Source: Isoperla grammatica
Lineage: Eukaryota > Arthropoda > Insecta > Plecoptera > Perlodidae
Length of the DNA: 64,000 nt
Assembly: GCA_945910005.1 (NCBI GenBank)
Contig: OX246741.1
Coordinates: 34,501,488-34,565,487, forward strand
Direction: 5' to 3'
Position numbers and translations under genes: made by a program. Each line of letters begins with the position of its first letter. The stretch's first letter is position 1. Shown here in pieces: positions 21,901 through 32,055 of the stretch. Below the pieces are notes generated by a model that was not told the DNA's origin, did no database searches, and worked only from the letters and a program-made list of their open reading frames with translations.

Positions 21901-24900
21901 CAAATGCAACTATGAACAAATAAAATTATGTTTTAAATGTACGAATCTATAATACAGAGGTAAAAAAATTAGGTTCCACCGAGATTTGAACTCGGATCGC
22001 TGGATTCAGAGTCCAGAGTGCTAACCATTACACCATGGAACCGATGTACATTTAGTAACTGTTTTGTGATTATAAAATGCAAACTTACTACAATAAATTA
22101 ATCAGAGGTATATTCTAAACCTTTGATCACAGTTGACTAGTTGACCTGTTGAGTCTGGCAATACCCACCAAATAATGCGCTATACGAGTATTTGATTTCC
22201 ATCAACATGTATATGTGTGCTATTGTTTATACAATGTGATACGCATTGACAATAAATAGCTAATGATAATTTATGTATTTTATTATTTGGAGTTAAACGA
22301 AGTACTATATGCCTAAGAATAATGCAACTTCTACCACTTAAGGCGTTTTCATAGCAACACGGCAACACGTTTTTTCCGGGACCGGCAGATCACGTGAACC
22401 AATCAGAAACTTGCCGTACCTGCCCTGATTGGTTCACTTGACTTGCCGGTCCGGAAAAAACGTGTTTGCCGTGTTGCTATGAAAGCGCCTTAACAAAGAA
22501 AAATTAAGTCTGGCAAGTGGGTATAAGCTAAGGAAACCAGCCAGGGAAATCTATGTCCCTCTTCAGGTGACAAACTGTGTGTATATTGTGGTACTTGGAA
22601 TAGTTGGCTAGGAATGTCCGAATGTCTGTCAGTATGACTAAATCCGAGCAGTCGCCTTGTGACTGAGGAAAACTTCCAAAAAAAGCTTCAGTCAATTATT
22701 TATCTGTGCTTCAGTAATGACTGTAGACCATTTTCAACATTGACTTAGGACCCTTAAATAGAACTAATAACAGGCCTCTAAATCTTTATTTACAACAATG
22801 CTCAACAATAAACACTAGTTTCAAATGTTATGTCAAGGTGCGTATTTCATGGTTGTGTATTGTTGTCATTGAAGATGTAGAGGACCGTGATTAATTCTAT
22901 CTGAGGTTCCTGAATGAATTTTGAAAATGGTCTACTTAAAGCCCCCGTGCCACGCACTGGCACTGAGCCATTTCTATCAGAAACGAGTTGTTAGACAGAG
23001 TATACCCAGGTTTACCTGTACATGTGGAGGGGCTCCTATCACATACACCACGGCGACAGCACCACGGCGTCAGCAATGTCCTGGGACTCTAGATGATATC
23101 TTGCAAGACTTAGGTAGACAGAGTTTACCCAGGTTTACCTGTACATGTGGAGGGGCTCCTATCACATACACCACGGCGTCAGCAATGTCCTGGGACTCTA
23201 GATGAGGCAGACGATCATAAGGCTCCAAGGAAGTGGCTCTACCTGCCGCTATCATTATCTCCGTCTTGACTACCCCTGGGCTGATGCTCTGCAGACAAAC
23301 AGGTCCGTATTCATAATCTTCACCTACCCCTAGGGGCGCCCCTTGTTGCAAGGTAACAATTTCTTGCATGTTATTTTCCGTAAAGAATGGTATAACATTA
23401 TCAACACTGGGCGCTCCTATGGGTGAGGGCACCCGTTGTTACAATGGTAACAGTTTCATGCATGTTATTTCTCATATAGAAAACAAATCCATAGCAACAA
23501 TGGGTGCCCGTAGGTGTAGGGGCCGACAATGTTTGAGGTTTTGCCTCGTTTATTCGTTCGAATACTGTAGGTATTTACTTCTTGGTTTTTGTATCTTCTT
23601 TGAATTTTGTTTTGTATTTTTGAATATTTTTTGTATTAAAATAACTCCATTAATTTTTAGAACAATCAAAAATCCTGTGGAAAATTTTGAGAATATTTTT
23701 GTAAAAACGACTGTATTGCGTATTTTTTATTCTTAGTACATGAGTAAGCTGAAAAAACTTTACATGGCACAGACTCTAATACTAACTCTTAACATAACTA
23801 ATTGCATCATAAATTGCAGCGCAGCCTATTTACAACACAAGAAGAAAACACTTTCACAACGCAACGCAATTAACTGTCGGAGAAATGCTTCTCTCATCTC
23901 TCATCGGTTCCATGGTGTAATGGTTAGCACTCTGGACTTTGAATCCAGCGATCCGAGTTCAAATCTCGGTGGAACCTTTATTTTTTTATATCTCGTGTTT
24001 CCCTGTGTGTGGGCGGTGTTCATATAGATTAGCTAAGCTTGTGTTTATTTTCATGCACGCAGCCAATCCTATAGGAACTGCAAATATCGCTCCTTGCTCA
24101 ACTGGATTTATTCAAAGCGAAATCTGACGAAGATCCTTTATTAAACGATGGTTTCATAACACAGAGCAATTATTATTTGTTCATCGGTGCGTTGATTTCG
24201 AACTGGTTATGGTTATGGGATTATCTTTCGCAATCCTCTTCACGATATGCAACCCCGCCGCCCCCACCAACCCAATTAATAAATATTAATAATAATATTA
24301 TAATTAATATTAATAACAATATTATAATTAATATTATTAATAATATTATAATTAATATTATTAATAATAATATTATAATTAATATTATTAATAATATTAT
24401 AATTAATATTAATAATTAATTAATTAATTACTAATAATATTATATTGAAACAATTCGTAATCACCTACCAGTCTACCATCCACGTTCATAATTCATATAC
24501 AAGTATATCACAGTATATTAACAGTGTATCAGTATAATTATATTTAATCTAAATTCTCGCTATCTTAGATTGCACTGTCTTTTACTTGTTTAATATAACA
24601 ATAATTTGTATACATTGTAACCTAATGACAAAAATCTATTGAATTTTGTTGAAACAGTGTGCATGAAGGGTGATAAGGATCTGAGATCAGCACGTTTGTC
24701 TGCAAAGTGGTCGTGACTGACGCGTGACGCGTGCTCGCGTGAGACACGGCTTCTGATTGGAGGACGCGCCTCCCCTTCAACCTCGAACTGTAATGAAGTG
24801 GGTTCACACGCTTTTCTAACGTTCATTTTGCTATGATGATTTGTATATTATAATACACGATTTTCTCTAGTCTTTTACGTCGCAAAAACCGGCTGTTTTT

Positions 24901-27900
24901 GTTTTTATAAGATCACTTACGGGGACGATACAAAACCAATTATAGGCCTACTGTATTCAATCCAATCATGCTACCAGCATGATTTCTTACCCTCAGCAAT
25001 TCCCTTTATTTGTCTTTAAAGTGTGCCACAAGGAAAAATGTCTTCATTGTTTTCGATATTGCATGGTTTCAATAAAAGTTATGTTTTTTTTTATGTATAG
25101 GCCTATGTTTAGTTCGTATAATAATCCCTTTTCAGAATTGACTAGGACCCTTAGATAGAATTAATTACAACCCTCTACATCTTTAATGACGACAATGCAA
25201 AACATTGAAAAATGCACCTTAACATTTGAAAACAAGTTGTTATTGTTGAGCATTGTTGTCATTGATCTATCAAGGATTCTTAGCTATAAGTAATCAACTT
25301 TCAGATACATTCTGAAAATCGTCTATTATACCTGTGTTAACCACATTTCAAATTAATAAACTACAAACAACATGATACTTAGCAACGTGCATCAAGCATA
25401 GAGAAATTATCATTTTTATTTCATCGACGCAATCTTTCAGCATTTTAAAGCAAACCTTTACCAAAAATGCTGTGAGCTGGTTTGTGAAGATGGTACCAGC
25501 TTGATTCAACTTCGTTACACTATAAATAAAAAAACCCTTGGTAGTGTAGTGTAGGAGTAAACCGGGCATTACCGTAACTCGGATGCGGCTTTTCAGGGCA
25601 AGAAGCTCCAGCCTAAGCGCTTCAGTAAGGGCGGTCACGGCACATTTGCTGGCTGCGTACATGCCGATACCGGGCAGTCTCAACGCGCTCTTGGATTGTC
25701 CTGCAACACTTCAAACATACATCACTTAAATATCCAGGACACTTGGTTGAGTTTTAAAACTACTCAGATAGATATATACAGATACTCAGGCCCAGGACAT
25801 TCACACTGTGCTCACCTGTTGATGTGTATGATGTGCCCGTCGTCCACCCCTCGCGCCCTCATGGACTTGACAGCCTCGCGGGTGAAGATACTCAGGCCCA
25901 GGACATTCACACTGTGCTCACCTGTTGATGTGTATGATGTGCCCGTCGTCCACCCCTCGCGCCCTCATGGACTTGACAGCCTCGCGGGTGAAGATACTCA
26001 GGCCCAAGACATTCACACTGTGCTCACCTGTTGATGTGTATGATGTGCCCGTCGTCCACCCCTCACGCCCTCATGGATTTGACAGCCTCGCGGGTGAAGA
26101 TACTCAGGCCCAGGACATTCACACTGTGCTCACCTGTTGATGTGTATGATGTGCCCATCGTCCACCTCTCGCGCCCTCATGGACTTGACAGCCTCGCGGG
26201 TGAAGATACTCAGGCCCAAGACATTTGTATCTAGAGTTTTGCTCCATGTTTCCGTTGGACTGTCTGTATAACACAGTATTACATTTGTTTTAGCATATAA
26301 TATTATAGTTACAACTGTGTTGGCAAGGTTGTTCGCATTAAAATCTTCAGCATATCTGTATTGTACGTTGACGACTCTTTTATCTGTGCAATCTCCTGCT
26401 TTTTTGCTTATTCGGTATTATTCTACTACAGACCCAACCAAAGGTATTGTGAACTTCAAGGGTCTGGAGAGAATCGAAGTCATGGAAAGGCTTGACTGCG
26501 GAGAATTGAAAGTTCTGAGTTTAAGGATGTCAGAGCATAAGAGTTAATTCACATTTTGCATGGAATTATGAACCACAAGACTCAATTCCAAAAATAGCCA
26601 TGTGGCCGTGTTTTGTTTCGGACAAACATTGAATATGCACCAATCAAAGAAAGATACAACAATGGAGTTGCCTATAGCAACACAATGTTTGTCCGCCTGT
26701 GATGTCATATCCACCTCAACTGTCTTCTGCTACTTGATTGTCGTTGAAAGGTAGCAAGCGATACTCTAATTCTGCCGGTCACAAGGTCGATTCGCCCCAC
26801 AACGCAAAGCAAGGCATGGTTTATGGTTTCCATCGTCATAATGTGAAATACGCCCCACAACGCAAGGCAAGATTAAGGGTTTCCATCGTCAAACATCACA
26901 ATGTGATTATGTGAAATACACTGTACAGTCCTAAACAGGTCATGGATATTCCTTCCTTTATAATCGTTAATGGCCTGACAGATAATTTTGATATAGATCA
27001 GCCTTTGCTTTGCAACGTAGGATAAATTAATATTTAATATGTATTTGATGACTGTGGTTAGTCTCTACTCTCTACTTTATTTATTCAGCGTTTCTTTAGC
27101 ATTTGAGCCTTTTCCAAGTAGTAGTGTTGCTCTGATTGAGGTTCTCACCTAGAAGACCGTGAACGGTTCGTCCGATGCCCGCGTTGTTGACGAGCACGTC
27201 GACGCCCCCCAGGTTCTTGTGCACCCAATCAAAGGCGGACAAGATGTCTCCCTCCCTGGTGACGTCACATGACCTAGCGTACAACTGGCCAGGGGCGTCC
27301 TTCAGCTCCTGCTTCAGTGCCTTAGATACAAGAGTAATATCATTAGAGAATTAACGCTTCCACTCCAGCATCGTATTCATCTATGCATTTAAAAAAACTC
27401 ATGGGGTAAAAGTATTTCACAATGCAGACAATTCACAAACTAGAATACGTCTGCAATCAAACAATACTTAAAAAAATATAATCACTTTTAAATATTTCCA
27501 TCCCCTTGAGGATTAGATAAAAGAACTCATCTCTACCCTGTCAACTACTCGGCGCGCCAGCCCCACAACTTTCATCCCCTTGAGAACCAGATAGAAGAGC
27601 TAACCTCACCCTGTAAACTCGGCACGCCATCCCCACGACTTTCATCCCTTTGAGAACCAGATAGAAGAAGTAACTCACTTCCACCCTGTCAACTCGGCGC
27701 GCCATCCCCACGACTTTCATCCCCTTGAGGACCAGATAGAAGAACTAACTCACCTCCACCCTGTCAACTCGGCGCGCCAGCCCCACTACTTTCATCCCCT
27801 TGAGGACCAGATAGAAGAACTAACTCACCTCCACCCTGTCAACTCGGCGCGCCATCCCCACGACTTTCATCCCCTTGAGGACCAGATAGAAGAACTAACT

Positions 27901-28110
27901 CACCTCCACCCTGTCAACTCGGCGCGCCATCCCCACGACTTTCATCCCCTTGAGAACCAGATAGAAGAACTAACTCACCTCCACCCTGTCAACTCGGCGC
28001 GCCAGCCCCACGACTTTCATCCCCTTGAGGACCAGCTCCTTGGCAATGGCTGCTCCGATCCCCGAACTCGCCCCTGTCACCATAGCAACCCGACCCGACC
28101 ATCGCTCCAT
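18946..28110 (-). CDS. SDR gene C (DHRS11 / farnesol dehydrogenase-like)
   Basis: Minus-strand exons: 27979-28110, 27149-27320, 26134-26263, about 25573-25687, 23139-23288 and 18946-18987. Motifs: [12 protein letters not shown] ([11 protein letters not shown]), YAASK, SISPG, tail [12 protein letters not shown]. Exon 4 is odd. The obvious acceptor TTGCAG at about 25695 breaks the frame; the in-frame choice (after CCAAGAG, exon start 25687) gives an exon 15 bp shorter than in K and loses the SxxG spacing after the catalytic Ser (SALR instead of SIAG). The gene may therefore be impaired or use an unrecognised acceptor. With this model it has 741 bp (246 residues). Intron 5 (18988-23138) contains an EcKinase gene and one tRNA-Gln gene; a second tRNA-Gln gene is in intron 4. 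Exons 1, 3 and 5 each have duplicated donor junctions. Confidence 0.75.
19082..19432. mobile_element. Inverted-repeat element, about 350 bp, in gene C intron 5
   Basis: Arms of about 105 bp: CTTACACTCCTCACGCCTAA at the left is mirrored by TTAGGCGTGAGGAGTGTAAG at the right, and matching continues through CGATAATAGGAT and ATCAATTTG to near the centre. The centre is AT-rich. No coding capacity. Confidence 0.8.
19886..21136 (+). CDS. EcKinase-family (CHK kinase-like) protein, intact and intronless
   Basis: Encodes 416 residues from the start [16 protein letters not shown], close to the usual 400-430 of EcKinase (PF02958) proteins. N-lobe features include [11 protein letters not shown] and the hinge [13 protein letters not shown]. 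The catalytic loop is [10 protein letters not shown] and the metal-binding segment [17 protein letters not shown], where DFQ replaces DFG as is normal for the family. Members are phosphotransferases; some phosphorylate ecdysteroids at C-22 and others are linked to detoxification by phosphorylation. The substrate here is unknown. An in-frame ATG 54 bp upstream (19832) would add 18 residues without family similarity. The gene sits in intron 5 of SDR gene C on the opposite strand and has a GC-richer coding sequence than its surroundings. Confidence 0.9.
   Translation: MSDSEQLPTVLRSALTCVLREQGYDPASRWEVRPGVEGSQGKNSSVYRVVVYPDPTDSTHTLNLFLKCLLDGSTRGNVSRYFKNEAGFYARVLPALLTFQKGRHVSTPFAGVATCYKCVSDDENYVIVMEDLAQRGYITLDRLQGMDVAEMKVMFQQLGRFHALSLAMKVQDPVGFHRARTTIQEELFVDLEESVFGRFLKAAGEDALRLVKQKHPHDSPYVTKTQQFIDELFERMIMLTTPDPDEPHNVVSHGDLWINHFLFRYDEDCGRVDNVCFIDFQACRYASLALDLSCALLLSTDAATRVEHRGAFLRAYHDALSALMTELGSNPDAAIPYTALEGLVNRYAQFAVGMAMLNLPFQLNEIDHGLLETSIIVGKTDRCKLRILEVIEEAVDNGYFDQLVVPCEGDFETTRL
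21150..21265 (+). pseudogene. 3' remnant of a second EcKinase copy
   Basis: Just after the kinase stop, GCGATCAAGGAAGCAGTGAA and the following GAATACTTT (encoding [11 protein letters not shown]) closely resemble the kinase 3' end ([11 protein letters not shown] at about 21055-21087). Nothing further upstream of a second copy remains. Best explained as the tail of a tandem duplicate that was otherwise deleted. Confidence 0.5.
21439..21748. mobile_element. MITE with TIRs of about 55 bp
   Basis: The left end GTATAGGGCACTAGCAACAC is mirrored by GTGTTGCTAGTGCCCTATAC at the right, and the arms continue through AGACAACAATG and AATGAATTGAA. About 310 bp, non-coding, directly downstream of the kinase gene. 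Confidence 0.85.
21971..22042 (-). tRNA. tRNA-Gln: tRNA-Gln (anticodon CUG)
   Basis: 72-nt cloverleaf on the minus strand: acceptor stem GGTTCCA paired with TGGAACC, anticodon stem CTGGA/TCCAG with loop CTCTGAA, and T-arm with GTTCAAATC. A-box (TGTAATGGTTAGC) and B-box are intact. It lies in intron 5 of gene C, same strand as that gene. Confidence 0.96.
22338..22493. mobile_element. MITE with TTAA target duplication (piggyBac-like)
   Basis: A body of about 148 bp (22342-22489) is flanked by TTAA on both sides. The ends GGCGTTTTCATAGCAACACG and CGTGTTGCTATGAAAGCGCC (with a one-base offset) form inverted repeats of about 48 bp. TTAA duplications are the hallmark of piggyBac-type insertion. Confidence 0.85.
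22993..23240 (-). repeat. Two copies (about 123-bp period) of the exon-5 donor region of gene C
   Basis: The segment encoding [15 protein letters not shown] plus donor GTAAACC occurs at 23139 (part of the full exon 5) and again at about 23016. The distal copy carries an extra 15-bp internal duplication (CACCACGGCG repeated). Use of the exon-proximal donor gives the normal exon. Confidence 0.85.
23906..23977 (+). tRNA. tRNA-Gln: tRNA-Gln (anticodon UUG)
   Basis: 72-nt cloverleaf identical to the tRNA-Gln at 21971-22042 except at the first anticodon base (loop CTTTGAA instead of CTCTGAA). Plus strand, so inverted relative to the other copy and opposite to host gene C, in whose intron 4 it lies. 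A short T-run about 10 bp downstream could be the pol III terminator. Confidence 0.96.
24277..24435. repeat. AT-rich microsatellite (AATATT/ATTAAT-type)
   Basis: About 160 bp of imperfect AATAATATTATAATT-like repeats in intron 4 of gene C. Open frames here are low-complexity Ile/Asn artefacts. Confidence 0.9.
25788..26230 (-). repeat. 106-bp exon-3 donor minisatellite of gene C, 4 donors
   Basis: On the minus strand each unit runs from [19 protein letters not shown] to the exon-3 donor CAACAG/GTGAGC and 14 intron bases. Exon ends fall at 26134, 26028, 25922 and 25816, followed by a partial copy. Only the copy ending at 26134 is joined to the unique 5' part of exon 3 (start 26263). Confidence 0.92.
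27497..28000 (-). repeat. 75-bp exon-1 donor minisatellite of gene C, about 7 units
   Basis: Donors at a 75-bp step next to 27979, 27904, 27829, 27754 and 27679, then shorter degenerate units to about 27497. Units nearest the complete exon are most uniform and distal ones are decayed. Confidence 0.9.
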
Positions 28111-29537
28111 CTTGACTAAAGAGTTGTCAGATAACTCGACTTTATTTAATCAAACAGTACAACCTTCAAATGTGCTTACTTGCAGAAACTTCAAGGGTAC
28201 TTTACGTTAATATCACAATGCAGATTATTGCAGAGTATAGATAATAGTTTTCATAGGGTTTGAGTGTGTTTGTAATCAAATAGATAACGAGGAAAACTTG
28301 ACTTGATAATTACTTTACGTAAGTTGAGTGTTCTCAATAACTTATTTCGATGCAAATTTGTTTTATTTTATAAGTAACTACGGCCCGGTTGTACAATCTC
28401 GGGATAGGGTTCTAGATTCAGTTATTCCTGGGTTGACCAACAAATTGGGTTGTACGACCTCCGTATTCCTAGGTTCATACCTCACATCACTTATACCAAG
28501 GATCAGGTACCGTACAGGCAGATAAAGGGATAACCCAATGAAAAAATGGCGTACGACAAAGTTGGTGAGAGCTTCAAAGAACAGTTCATAATTTTATTGA
28601 TATTAAAGTAAAAGTAGCCCTTTTGCTCTTAGACGTAACGTTTGAAATAATGTTCATGAGGTTTCGGCCGCCAAATGCACTTTGGCGGTCAAAATCTCTC
28701 ACATCCCACAAACTGACAGTTCCTTGGCTGTCAGACTCAGCATAATCTTCGAAAACAAGTTTAAGCCTAGGCCTACGCCCTCCTATGTTACCTCCTTGCC
28801 TACGCCTTATGACAACTATAGGATCGTCATATTACAAGGCCTGTATTTATGTATTCACATAAAAGACAAAATAAGATACTGGCGTAGGCTAGACTTTACC
28901 TTGTAGGCCTAGGGCAATCTAGGCCTAGGCTATGTTTCTTGTGTTTTGAACACGCGAAGTTCTGTATTGACACGGTTTTCTTAGGTTGTAATTTTTTAGA
29001 TTCAATAATTTTATTCACTAGTTTCCAACAGCCCTCTGGAGAAAAATATCTAACAAGCGTTTTATTAACAGGAAACATAATATGTATCTTAACATGTATT
29101 TGTTAAATATCAATAAAAAACCTTCAATTCTAAAAGATTTCGACATATTACCTCAACTTCGACGTGCATTTGTTTGTTTTGATTTTATGCACTGTGTTCA
29201 GCGATCACACCTAGCGGAAGATCGGCGAACCCTGTATTCATTACGGCACTAGCATCTTGTGCGCTCAAATGTAACCAGATTCTGCCTCTGGTAACATTTG
29301 TTTGCCATGTTATGAACATAAATCCCCAGATGCAACTTATCGTTGGGATGCCCATCCTCCGCATTAGTTTTGATTATATAATGCGACACGAACTTCATCC
29401 TTGGGATGGGCCATCCGGGGGTTTCGGATCTAAGACATTTATACTGAGGGAAGTATCATGCTTTGTACAACATTGATATCTATGTTAGAAACTTTTCTCA
29501 CATTATATTTTCATATTCATAACAGACATCACTACAC
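28111..29537. other. Intergenic 5' flank of gene C
   Basis: No coding gene recognised. The stretch 28380-28560 (GGCCCGGTTGTACAATCTCG) has the look of a MITE end but a matching inverted end was not found. GGCCTAGG-rich motifs occur near 28765-28930. Confidence 0.4.
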
Positions 29538-29877
29538 CAGGGACGGATCCAGGACCTCTGCAAGGGGAGGGGAGGCGAGGGGGTCGGGGGGCGTGGCCCC
29601 CCAGCTTAGCCCCGCAGAGAAAAATTTGTGAGGCATTTTTTTCAAAAACGTGTTTTTATGGCTTTAGAGATGGTATTTTTCAATATGTTTTATTTGCAGT
29701 TGCGCACTAAAATAGGCATTGGAATTGAGGTAAAATATGGGAGTTTATAACATACTTTTCCAAATACACTTATTCACACACAATACACATTCATTATAGA
29801 AAAAAATTAGCTTTTCAAGAATCAAGGGGGGGCAATTGCCCCTACCGCCCCCCCCCCTCCCTCTGGATCCACCACTG
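29538..29877. mobile_element. hAT-type MITE with perfect 8-bp target duplication
   Basis: The element begins CAGGGACGGATCCAG and ends CTGGATCCACCACTG, imperfect inverted ends of about 15 bp. It is flanked on both sides by CACTACAC (29530-29537 and 29878-29885). An 8-bp duplication with CAG/CTG-type ends fits the hAT superfamily. It is 340 bp, non-coding and G/C-homopolymer rich near both ends. Confidence 0.9.
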
Positions 29878-30025
29878 CACTACACATAACAATTGCATAT
29901 CTCAACACCATAGAATTTTAAATTTAAATTCTCTTATATTATAATATGTTTGCACAATCTTGTTTAGACGTTGCAGTCAGCTCCACGTCTTTCACCCCTT
30001 GAGGACCAGAGGAGACCTAACTTAC

Positions 30026-30157
30026 CTCCACCCTATCAACTCGGCGCGCCAGCCCCACGACTTTCATCCCCTTGAGAACCAGCTCCTTGGCAATGGCTGC
30101 TCCGATCCCCGCGCTCGCCCCCGTCACCATAGCAACCCGACCCGACCATCGCTCCGT
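30026..30157 (-). pseudogene. Orphan SDR exon 1 with ACG instead of ATG
   Basis: A 132-bp copy of SDR exon 1 on the minus strand with an intact TGASAGIG region and a good donor (GTAAGTTAG), but the start codon position (30157-30155) reads ACG. The 5' flank resembles that of gene A exon 1 (GAGGAAGAGGAA). One partial 75-bp unit follows to about 29980. No exons 2-6 belong to it, since the next minus-strand exon downstream is gene C's own exon 1. It might serve as an alternative first exon for C with non-AUG initiation, but a relic is simpler. Confidence 0.75.
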
Positions 30158-30239
30158 GGAGGAAGAGGAAGGAACTATGGACGCTGTTGGCTATGATGTG
30201 TCTGCGCTGGAAAGAGACTTGTCGTGGCCTTGATCCCGT

Positions 30240-30330
30240 CTCAAGGTCGGCAGCTCCTTGACATTGCTACACCGATACCCACGCAAGCCCCCATTCAAAT
30301 ACTTGTGACTCTAAACGGCCGACAGAATCT
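30240..30330 (-). pseudogene. Ancient SDR exon-1 fragment
   Basis: The minus strand reads GACVGIGVAMSR-like, aligning to [12 protein letters not shown] of exon 1. The plus-strand string CTCCTTGACATTGCTACACC mirrors CTCCTTGGCAATGGCTGCTC in intact exons. The frame is poor and no flanking exon exists. It lies immediately 5' of the ACG relic. Confidence 0.45.
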
Positions 30331-31988
30331 TTCCAACAAAGTAGCATTACCTAACAGTATAAACAGCATGCGGATCACCTTGCGAGCCTTGGGCCCAAAT
30401 TCCTAAATGTGCCTAATTGCTAAGACGTCCTAGTCTTAGTTATATAAACCACGCATATTTCTTTCTGTAATATCAGAGAATTTTTTAAATTATTTATTTA
30501 TGTATTTATCAAAAAAAAATAAAAAACATTCTGAAAGTGGTCTTACGTTAGGCAAATTCTATCTAGATAAATCAAGATAAATCGTCTCTGGGTATTACTA
30601 GGCATCTTTGTGAATCCAGGCCATGGTTCTCTGTGAATTTAAAACCTGTGATCTGGCGTTCATTTGGGTCACCAATTATACCATAGGGCACAAAGCTATA
30701 CGCACTCATCTATATCGGTTGTCGGGTATCAATTCAATTCAATTCAATTCAATTTTGCTTTATTGTTCTTCTTAAACCTTGCATACATTTTTTTTTGTTA
30801 TTAATAAAACACAAGTTTTGTTTACACAAATATTACACATGAATGTACTTGTTTGGTCTTATGTTTACTGATATATATATATACTTTATCTTCCCAGCAA
30901 ACGCAAGAGTCAGGGCATGGCGCGGGCTGTGGGCTTTGAACGGTGCTATAGACGTAGGGCGCCGAGCGGGGCAGGGCAGGATATATTCTTCATTACAATA
31001 CATTTCAGCCAGTGTGGGGTACCCTAACCCAGGCCCCAGAATGTGTTTACCCGTGTGGTACCCTACACAGCCTGTATGGGCCCCACGGTTGGTTTATTTA
31101 CGGTTGACTATACTACACTACTATACTATACTACTTTACTGCTATACTGTACTGGACAGGGACTATAGGAGTTGGGCAGCATCCCGATAAAAGGAGAACC
31201 TTAAACACTCGTAAAAGACCATACCCCCTTAATTTCAGTAACACCCCCGCCAAAATTATAGACCCTGAAACTGGAGCTTCAACATGGGCCTTGGGCACTC
31301 AAAGATGAACTAAAAATATAGGACACTTAAGCCGGGGCTTGGGTGGGCTAACCTTGTGGGCCTTGTTTGGTATTACTCAATATATAATATGTTCAGTTGA
31401 AAATAGTTACCACCACGGTAGACCTATATGACTGATGCCAATTATAACGAAGGGCAATTTGTCAATTGCCATGTTTTGCGGAAGTTTCATGTTCGTGATC
31501 AGTAATGATTGCATAAAATTAGTATTTCCTGTCTAGCTACACTAGATGGGTACTCTTGCTAAAGATGACTTCCAGTCATTAAATTGATATTAACTATTGT
31601 CCTTGACGTCATGCCCTAATAATAACGCTATCATTTCATTGTGTGTTGTGCTGTCACTACTACAGCAAGCAGAAGTTTGAAGCGTCTAGCTAGAGTTTTA
31701 TTGACAATACGTTAAGTTGCAAATAGTGCCGTCTCATTTGCAAGACAGATGAGATTGGCATATTGCTGAAAGTCCTATCAATTTTATGTAAACAGTGTTA
31801 CGAGTGATAGATAATAGATTTCAACAGAGTTTTACAACAAGATATTTTGCAATCGGTTACTAAATCAGGCAAGTAACATACCTTCGAAGGCCGTGACTCC
31901 ACAAAATACTAGATTGTAGCAATTCGGTTGAACCTAATAATCTTCTGCTAAGATACAATAATTCACGCTTAAAAGCGGTGGTTAGTTC
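30331..31988. other. Intergenic region between minus-strand relics and gene E
   Basis: Contains a short AATTC microsatellite (about 30731-30753), possibly the 3' tail of a decayed retroelement, and an ACTATACT-rich stretch near 31110-31150. Homology to the 5' flank of gene G begins at about 31715. No gene recognised. Confidence 0.45.
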
Positions 31989-31999
31989 AGATAAAAAAG
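31989..31999 (+). promoter_or_regulatory. Degenerate TATA region of gene E
   Basis: The aligned position in gene G reads TATAAAAG; here it reads TAAAAAAG within otherwise near-identical flanks (AGCAGTGTGTGAC follows in both). This suggests a weakened TATA box. The start codon follows about 60 bp downstream. Confidence 0.45.
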
Positions 32000-32055
32000 C
32001 AGTGTGTGACACGTGTTGAAACTGACCGAGGACTTTCTACGGAACATCTGAAGCT

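Noticed and set aside
24177..24419. Open frame of Ile/Asn repeats
   Set aside because: Translation of the AATATT microsatellite.
26640..26900. Short inverted and direct repeats (CGGACAAACATTG; CGCCCCACAACGCAA) near gene C intron 2
   Set aside because: Too short and diverged to define element boundaries with confidence.
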